The position numbers and the translations under genes were made by a program. Below, one piece after another: positions 7,189 through 11,282 of a stretch of DNA of 11,282 nucleotides (position 1 is its first letter; each line of letters begins with the position of its first letter). The stretch lies in the NCBI GenBank assembly GCA_016763395.1, contig JAESTW010000756.1, positions 1 to 11,282 of the forward strand, written 5' to 3'. The notes under the pieces are model-generated. The model saw only the letters and a program-made list of their open reading frames with translations. It did not search any database and was not told the origin of the DNA. This DNA is from Kofleriaceae bacterium. GTDB taxonomy: Bacteria; Myxococcota_A; Polyangia; Haliangiales; Haliangiaceae.

Positions 7189-7982
7189 AGCGTACTTTGG
7201 GGGTCATGCTGGTTCTTGCCATGTCCCTCGTATATCCGGGGCAGGGTGCAGCGGACAAGAGCGAAAAGATACGTGCGGATTACGAATTCACTCGCAGCGC
7301 ACAGCTCAGCTCTGTAGCGAAAACCCAAGGACTACTCGCAGACAAGTACACACTGCGAGAGACCGAAGCCAAAAATCGGACAAGGGCTCTTTACAAACTC
7401 ACTCGCGCTAGCTGGGGCAGACTATGGTTTGAGCCCAAGACTAGGAAGAAGGTTGCCCGATGGCTAGGTGCTGCTCGCCGAATTGCCAAGCGAGATCAGC
7501 GGGAGTTGGCACTTCTCCGGACAGAGATAGAGCTCGCTGACTCGGCGCAGGAAACGCTGGAGCAGGCAGTGCTGCGCAAAGCGCCAAAGATGCCGAGCGA
7601 GGCTAGTCTGCAGTGGCCGATTCGTGGAAAAGTCGTTGCAAGTTTTGGCGATTTCAAAGGGCCGTCACGGCGCTTGGTTATGCGCAGGCGCGGAATTGAG
7701 ATCAAGGCGAAACGTGGCGACAAGTTAGTTGCGCTAGCCGATGGCCGGGTCCGTTATCTCGGACCTATCTCTGGGCTCGGTCAGGGAATGATCATCGATC
7801 ACGACGGGTATTTGTCGATTCTGGGCCACTTGGGTGCCCCCACAGTCAATTCGGGTGACTTGGTGAAGACCGGACAACTCGTTGCAATCGCTTCGAAAAG
7901 TCGAGTGTATCTCGAACTGCGCATCGCGATTGGGAGTTTGGGCCACTCTGTAGATCCGGTACCATTTTTGTCCAAAAAATAG
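7185..7982 (+). CDS. envC: EnvC-like periplasmic protein with degenerate LytM (M23) domain
   Basis: Predicted periplasmic effector of FtsEX that activates cell-wall amidases rather than cutting peptidoglycan itself. It has 265 residues, with a signal peptide of about 1-22 (hydrophobic GVMLVLAMSLVYPG, then GAADK). Residues 26-130 are charged and helical, as in the coiled-coil arm of EnvC. The LytM domain spans about 143-262. The zinc-binding residues of active M23 enzymes are lost: the HxxxD region reads MRRRGIEI (Arg and Glu in place of His and Asp), and the HxH motif before the final strand reads SRVYLELR with no His. The fold is still recognisable from VALADGRVRYLG, MIIDHDGYLSILGHL and GDLVKTGQLVA. 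It overlaps ftsX by ATGA, an arrangement expected for an FtsEX partner. Family membership is firm; the name envC is by role and context. Confidence 0.85.
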   Translation: MKRTLGVMLVLAMSLVYPGQGAADKSEKIRADYEFTRSAQLSSVAKTQGLLADKYTLRETEAKNRTRALYKLTRASWGRLWFEPKTRKKVARWLGAARRIAKRDQRELALLRTEIELADSAQETLEQAVLRKAPKMPSEASLQWPIRGKVVASFGDFKGPSRRLVMRRRGIEIKAKRGDKLVALADGRVRYLGPISGLGQGMIIDHDGYLSILGHLGAPTVNSGDLVKTGQLVAIASKSRVYLELRIAIGSLGHSVDPVPFLSKK

Positions 7983-8008
7983 CCCGGTAGACTCGTTGTG
8001 CGTGCGAC

Positions 8009-9913
8009 TCAAAAATTCCCGGACAGTCCACAAAGTGGGTCCATGGGGTCGCAGTCCAGAACGATGCGGCCTTTGGAATCGGTTGTGACACCTCCTCGGC
8101 CCGCATTGCGGGTTTTCGCCCGCATTCTCACTGCCAGCATACCGGATTCCAGACGATAGAAACTTAGAGTCAACGTCGCCGTGGTTGCCACGCCGCTGTC
8201 CGAAAACGAGAGTCTTTTAAGCGCACGCTCGAGGCACTTGCTAGCCGAGTGGTCACCTTGATAGGGCGGCGCTACCCACTTAACTTTTCCTTTGTCCGAG
8301 ATTCCGACGATGGCTTTGATCGTCTGCTCATCGTCGCCCTGGATACTGGAGGAATAACAGTCCAAAACTTCGGACAATCGTGTGGTTACCGCTCGCTCTA
8401 CGCTTTGCACCGGCAGCGGAGGTGGCAGTGGCACCCTGCGGATTTTTCGAATAACCGGCGCTTTGACTTCTTCATCGCGCAATTCGGCAAGGGCCAATTT
8501 TCGTTCCTGTTCATTGAGAAGCTGTTTGAGTTCGTCGTTCTTTTCTTGAATTCGCAAGAGTTCAGCGTCGACTCCGTCGAGCTTAGCGACCCGTTCTCGC
8601 AAGTTGACGAGTTGTTCAACAGTATTGGAGTTGTCCGCCGCTTCAATGGTGACAGGTGGACTCGGAGCGAGAAAATATGCTGCTACTGCTACGCTCGTGG
8701 CCACCATACCCGCGAGAGCCCATTTGGCGAGGCCGAACTTGGGCGCGAACACTTGGGATAACTCGTAGCTCAGCTCCTGTGCTCTTGGCCAACGGTCTTT
8801 GGGACTGACAGACATGCCTCGCAATAGAGCTTTGCGTAGTGAGTCGGGGATGTCTCCCTTGGCCAACGGTGCGAGGATTTGCTGCTCAATAGGGACGCTG
8901 GGCGAGAGATCTCTGGCGGTCTTGGTGCCAAAGGGATAGTGACCGTAGAGAGCTTCGTACATGCTCAGGCAAAAAGAGAACTGATCACTCAGTTCGTTCG
9001 CCTGCCCACAAAACTGTTCGGGTGCCATGTAGCGGGGCGTGCCCACCGCCATTCCAGTTTGCGTCAGAGTATCCCAATCAATGTTCTCCGTGTCCGACAC
9101 GGCGACCAACTCATCTACATCAACTATCGCGGCGCAAGCAAGGCCAAAATCGGTAACGCGAGCAGTACCGTCATCACCGATCATCACGTTGTCCGGCTTG
9201 AAGTCGCGGTGAATAATGCCCTGATCGTGTGCGGCGATAAGAGCATTGAGTGACTCTCTGTATAGTTTGACGATTTCTCGAGTGGACCTATGTCCGAGTT
9301 CTCTCCAGATGCGAGCATTGTTACCGTCGATAAGCTCCATCGCCAGAAATACACTGCCACCCGCTTCCGCAACATCGTAGATACTAACGACATGAGGGTG
9401 CGATAGCCGAGCCAGGGCGCGAGCCTCGCGCAAGAGGCGTTCTTGATGCCCAACCTTCGGGGCACTGAGGAGATCCGCGCGCAAGAACTTGAGTGCCACT
9501 CGCCTATCGAGTTTGGGATCGAAAGCCGCGTACACCGCTCCCATCCCGCCTTCTCCGAGTGGGTAGAGAAGAGTATAGCGTCCGACTTGCGCGCCTCGTA
9601 CTAAGGTCGGTGCTTCCTCTGAGTCTGCAATCCCAGCCCCGCCCAGGTGATTGTGCGGTGACGCTAACGTGGGGGCAAACGCTGTGGGGGCAAACGCTGT
9701 GGGGGCAAACGCAGCGTGGTTATCCGCGTCAGGTGACACCACCGAATGAACTTCTGAGGACTGTGCGCCGCTTCGATCCAGCTTGGCAATGCCCACAATG
9801 AGCTTGCGGCAGTCCTGGCAATTGGCCATGTGATCTTCGACAGAGCGAGCGGGCTTGGCGGGCAGCGCTCCCGCAACAAAATCAACCGCAAGCTCTGGAG
9901 AAAGACAAGACAA
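8009..9913 (-). CDS. Zinc-finger / Ser-Thr kinase / TM / AgmX-PglI-like fusion protein
   Basis: A 634-residue membrane-spanning kinase, probably regulating the divergent sigma factor. The start is TTG 9911-9913; a stop lies four codons upstream, and the next ATG (residue 29) would cut the zinc finger. Residues 1-45 carry an anti-sigma-type finger, H28-x3-C32-x2-C35. The linker has three tandem AFAPT units (68-82). The kinase domain is about 113-390: LGEGGMGAVY (119-128), Lys142, Glu163, HRDFKPDN (235-242), DFG 255-257 and APE 297-299, all intact. A membrane segment follows (396-416), then a periplasmic coiled coil (about 431-482), a Pro-rich hinge and a domain (about 503-586) resembling the AgmX/PglI C-terminal domain, with Cys519 and Cys560. 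The tail ends in CDPMDPLCG (621-629). It converges on envC with a 26-bp gap in which I see no clear terminator. Kinase activity is well supported; sigma control is inferred from the finger and neighbour. Confidence 0.93.
   Translation of the reverse strand: MSCLSPELAVDFVAGALPAKPARSVEDHMANCQDCRKLIVGIAKLDRSGAQSSEVHSVVSPDADNHAAFAPTAFAPTAFAPTLASPHNHLGGAGIADSEEAPTLVRGAQVGRYTLLYPLGEGGMGAVYAAFDPKLDRRVALKFLRADLLSAPKVGHQERLLREARALARLSHPHVVSIYDVAEAGGSVFLAMELIDGNNARIWRELGHRSTREIVKLYRESLNALIAAHDQGIIHRDFKPDNVMIGDDGTARVTDFGLACAAIVDVDELVAVSDTENIDWDTLTQTGMAVGTPRYMAPEQFCGQANELSDQFSFCLSMYEALYGHYPFGTKTARDLSPSVPIEQQILAPLAKGDIPDSLRKALLRGMSVSPKDRWPRAQELSYELSQVFAPKFGLAKWALAGMVATSVAVAAYFLAPSPPVTIEAADNSNTVEQLVNLRERVAKLDGVDAELLRIQEKNDELKQLLNEQERKLALAELRDEEVKAPVIRKIRRVPLPPPLPVQSVERAVTTRLSEVLDCYSSSIQGDDEQTIKAIVGISDKGKVKWVAPPYQGDHSASKCLERALKRLSFSDSGVATTATLTLSFYRLESGMLAVRMRAKTRNAGRGGVTTDSKGRIVLDCDPMDPLCGLSGNF
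9669..9713 (+). repeat. Three tandem 15-bp units encoding AFAPT repeats
   Basis: A 15-base unit, gtgggggcaaacgct on the + strand, occurs three times in a row (9669-9683, 9684-9698, 9699-9713), the last differing at one base. It lies in frame within the kinase gene between the zinc finger and the kinase domain and encodes AFAPT three times. The unit length is a multiple of three, so gain or loss of copies would keep the frame. Confidence 0.9.
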
Positions 9914-9952
9914 GACAACTACTCACGGTATACTACACTCCGCAGCATCACC
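9914..9952. promoter_or_regulatory. Short divergent region between the zinc-finger kinase and sigma genes
   Basis: Only 39 bp separate the kinase TTG from the first possible + strand start (GTG 9953); the distance to ATG 9992 is 78 bp. TATACT at 9929-9934 is a plausible + strand -10, and GTATAC there is palindromic, so it could serve either strand. No convincing -35 is present 17 bp away on either side. If the sigma factor activates its own promoter, the region may lack a sigma70-type -35. Low confidence. Confidence 0.3.
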
Positions 9953-9991
9953 GTGACTTCTTTCGTTTCAGACAAGCTATCCGTTTCTGAC

Positions 9992-10216
9992 ATGGTGTCG
10001 ATATTCCTCGGCGCACTTTCAGATGAGCCCAAGTTCGATCGCGAGGCATTGGAGATCGCGCTGGCAGATTTACTGGTGCGCGGCAGCGAGGCGCACCCTG
10101 GCTTTGCTGAGGTAGATGAGGATTTCTTGCGCTATGCCGCCGCTCGCTTGCCCGGGCATTATTCGGTGGAAGAAGAAGTCGCGCGTCTAAAGGTTGAAGA
10201 TTTGTTACTCACATAG
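9992..10216 (+). pseudogene. N-terminal part of sigma factor, ended by in-frame TAG
   Basis: ATG 9992 (alternative GTG 9953) opens a 74-residue stretch, MVSIFLGALSDEPKFDREAL to VEDLLLT, closed by TAG at 10214-10216. The same frame continues without another stop to TAA 10874-10876, and the product continues YCAEGNTAAIAVFE. The joined sequence resembles the DLxLAxACAxGNxAAxxxFE start of Myxococcales-type ECF sigma factors (TIGR03001-like, from memory). The two parts are therefore read as one 294-codon gene with an amber codon at codon 75. Frame openness upstream to 9830 is antisense to the kinase gene and is not used. Possible causes are a nonsense mutation, a base error or suppression. Confidence 0.7.
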
Positions 10217-10273
10217 TATTGCGCGGAGGGAAACACCGCGGCAATCGCTGTTTTTGAACGCGACTTTCTTTCG

Positions 10274-10876
10274 TTGGTCGGCGCTGCTGGTCGCAAGCTG
10301 CGAATGAGTGATGAGCAATGTGGAGAGCTCAAACAGGCTGTAAGGTTTAAACTGCTAGTGTCGCCTAAAGAGGGTGTAACACCTAAGATTGGCAACTTTG
10401 CGGGAACGGGGTCGTTGCGTTCGTGGGTGTATGCGACAGGGCTTCGGACAGGACTCAACGAACTCAGACGCATCGGACGAGCGCCCGTGCCAGCTGGAGA
10501 TGAGCAACTGCTGGTTGCCATGCCGGACAAGAACGACGACCAAGAGTTGCAGTACATGAAAGAGCTCTACCGCTCGTCATTTAACCAAGCCTTTCGAGAC
10601 GCGGTTGCAGCATTGCCTTCACGCCTTGCCAATGTATTGCGCCACTACTACCTCGACGAGATGACCTTAGAAGAAATCGGAAGCCTCTACCGAGTGCACA
10701 AAACCACAGTGATGCGCTGGGTCAACCGATCTCATGCAGAGCTTGAGGGCAACATCAAATCCAAGATGATAGCCAACCTGAACATGAAGGCGAGCGAAGT
10801 TGAAAGTGTGTTGCGGCTCATCCAGAGCGGCGTTCAACTCGGGCTGGCCTCGGTCCTGGCTCTTAACAAAGACTAA
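10274..10876 (+). CDS. RNA polymerase sigma factor (Myxococcales ECF-like), downstream part of interrupted gene
   Basis: The part of the sigma gene after the in-frame TAG, carrying the functional core. It directs RNA polymerase to a set of promoters, probably under control of the divergent zinc-finger kinase. A region-2-like segment contains KLLVSPKEGVTPKIGNFAGTG and SLRSWVYATGLRTGLNELRR; region 4 is FRDAVAALPSRLANVLRHYY followed by the helix-turn-helix MTLEEIGSLYRVHKTTVMRW. The coordinates given begin at a TTG (10274); ATG 10304 is the next choice. Neither has a good Shine-Dalgarno. GGAGGG at 10225-10230 is a strong match but is followed by no start codon at the right distance. The reading frame really runs back through codons from 10217 to the TAG, so a separate start here is unlikely to be original. 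C-terminal residues after the helix-turn-helix are helical and extend to TAA 10874. Confidence 0.75.
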   Translation: MVGAAGRKLRMSDEQCGELKQAVRFKLLVSPKEGVTPKIGNFAGTGSLRSWVYATGLRTGLNELRRIGRAPVPAGDEQLLVAMPDKNDDQELQYMKELYRSSFNQAFRDAVAALPSRLANVLRHYYLDEMTLEEIGSLYRVHKTTVMRWVNRSHAELEGNIKSKMIANLNMKASEVESVLRLIQSGVQLGLASVLALNKD

Positions 10877-11078
10877 GGGTCTGTCCATAAACAACCTAGT
10901 GCGTCATCCAGACTAAATCTAGGGATTGCCCGTCCTTCATCATGCCCAACCCCCGTCCCTTTATTTTGCGCCTCCGCCTACCCAATCTCTCGTAGTCGTG
11001 CACGTGTTCGTCCTCGTAGTCGTCTTGTAGCCAAGTCAAGTGGTGTATCGGACACTGTCCGTGATGACCTTTGCAGGC
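10877..11078. other. Noncoding stretch between the sigma gene and a convergent partial gene
   Basis: No reading frame of note. It begins gggtctgtccataaac, which recalls insertion-sequence termini, but no matching inverted end is found in the window. CCCGTCC occurs twice (10929-10935 and 10952-10958). An NNCGTN hexamer tract fills 10989-11024. CGGACACTGTCCG at 11049-11061 is a perfect inverted repeat around one base. I could not find a standard hairpin-plus-T-run terminator. It may be the remnant of a REP-like or mobile sequence, which is inference. Confidence 0.5.
10989..11024 (+). repeat. Degenerate hexamer tract NNCGTN, six units
   Basis: Six consecutive hexamers carry CGT at positions 3-5: CTCGTA, GTCGTG, CACGTG, TTCGTC, CTCGTA, GTCGTC. 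CTCGTAGTCGT occurs twice in it (10989-10999, 11013-11023). There is no open reading frame that explains it. Period and constant core are directly visible; function is unknown. Confidence 0.6.
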
Positions 11079-11282
11079 CTAGGGCGCACCTCTCCTGTTG
11101 CGTTCGCGAACGCGGAATAAAGAAAGGTGAGCGGACTTAGTGGGAGTCAAGAAGGTAGGATCACGGAGGAACTTCGCATTTGGGTTCACCGAACGTCTTG
11201 CGTCAGGCGTCTCGCTGAGGAGCGCCAAATCTGCCTCATTAGGCATGGATTCCAAATGGAGTGTCTCGTGCCCTGAGAGTGC
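11079..11282 (-). CDS. 3' end of an unrecognised gene (partial, right edge)
   Basis: On the - strand, the frame starting at the last base of the window is open for 67 codons to a TAG at 11079-11081. The product starts ALSGHETLHLESMPNEADLA, has LLSETPDARRSVNPNAKFLR in the middle and ends in a basic stretch, LFRVRERNRRGAP. Composition and codon choice resemble the other genes; the competing frames are broken by stops. I do not recognise the family. It would be convergent with the sigma gene. A perfect 14-bp palindrome (11100-11113) lies inside its last codons. Evidence is the open frame only. Confidence 0.4.
   Translation of the reverse strand, partial: ALSGHETLHLESMPNEADLALLSETPDARRSVNPNAKFLRDPTFLTPTKSAHLSLFRVRERNRRGAP

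Noticed and set aside
7983..8008. Terminator between the convergent envC and kinase genes
   Set aside because: The 26-bp gap contains no clear inverted repeat or T run.
8249..8761. 170-codon + strand frame inside the zinc-finger kinase gene
   Set aside because: Antisense shadow of the AgmX/PglI-like and coiled-coil coding region; no domain character.
9830..9991. Upstream extension of the sigma frame to 9830
   Set aside because: It overlaps the kinase start antisense and reads as Arg/Ser-rich sequence; ATG 9992 or GTG 9953 is more likely.
10225..10230. GGAGGG as a ribosome site for a separate downstream sigma ORF
   Set aside because: No ATG, GTG or TTG lies at a suitable distance in frame; the bases are explained by the sense codons GAG-GGA.

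Overview
The window looks like a chromosomal segment of a moderate-GC myxobacterium or other member of the Myxococcota. The reasons are two large Hanks-type Ser/Thr kinases with PEGA-like or AgmX/PglI-like tails, a divergent sigma factor of the Myxococcales-type ECF group (TIGR03001-like), a lipoprotein with EGF-like modules and a calcium-binding propeller, and an ftsE-ftsX-envC cluster. The assignment rests on domain style recalled from memory, since no search was possible. No rRNA, tRNA, CRISPR array or intact transposase is visible.

Layout from left to right. (1) Positions 2-139 hold the 3' end of an unrecognised + strand gene. (2) Positions 167-1770 hold a + strand lipoprotein gene with two EGF-like modules and an FG-GAP/VCBS propeller. 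Its frame breaks at a G run near 1628-1631, so the seventh blade lies out of frame. (3) A convergent - strand gene (1829-4294) encodes a transmembrane Ser/Thr kinase with two PEGA-like repeats; an AT-rich hairpin separates the two genes. (4) Upstream of the kinase on the same strand, 4376-5167 encodes a collagen-like lipoprotein. (5) Divergent from that is a tightly overlapping + strand operon (5319-7982): ftsE, a 61-codon small ORF, ftsX and an EnvC-like degenerate LytM protein, joined by ATGA or GTGA overlaps. (6) On the - strand, 8009-9913 encodes a zinc-finger/kinase/TM/coiled-coil/AgmX-PglI-like fusion. (7) Divergent from it, 9992-10876 encodes a sigma factor interrupted by an in-frame TAG at 10214. 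(8) From 10877 there is about 200 bp of noncoding DNA with an NNCGTN hexamer tract, then what looks like the 3' end of a - strand gene entering from the right edge.

The genes probably form two functional groups. FtsE and FtsX would form the inner-membrane ABC complex that controls cell-wall hydrolysis at division, with the EnvC-like protein as its periplasmic effector; the small protein is an unassigned member of that operon. The second group is signalling: the zinc-finger kinase beside the sigma factor suggests control of that sigma factor by an anti-sigma-like finger coupled to phosphorylation and a periplasmic sensor. The PEGA kinase next to the collagen-like lipoprotein may be another envelope-sensing pair. 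The lipoprotein and sigma genes each carry a single disruption, which could be real decay or sequence error. The most notable observations are the ftsE-ftsX interstitial small gene, the zinc-finger/kinase/AgmX-PglI fusion facing an amber-interrupted sigma gene, and the Asn in the FtsE H-loop.
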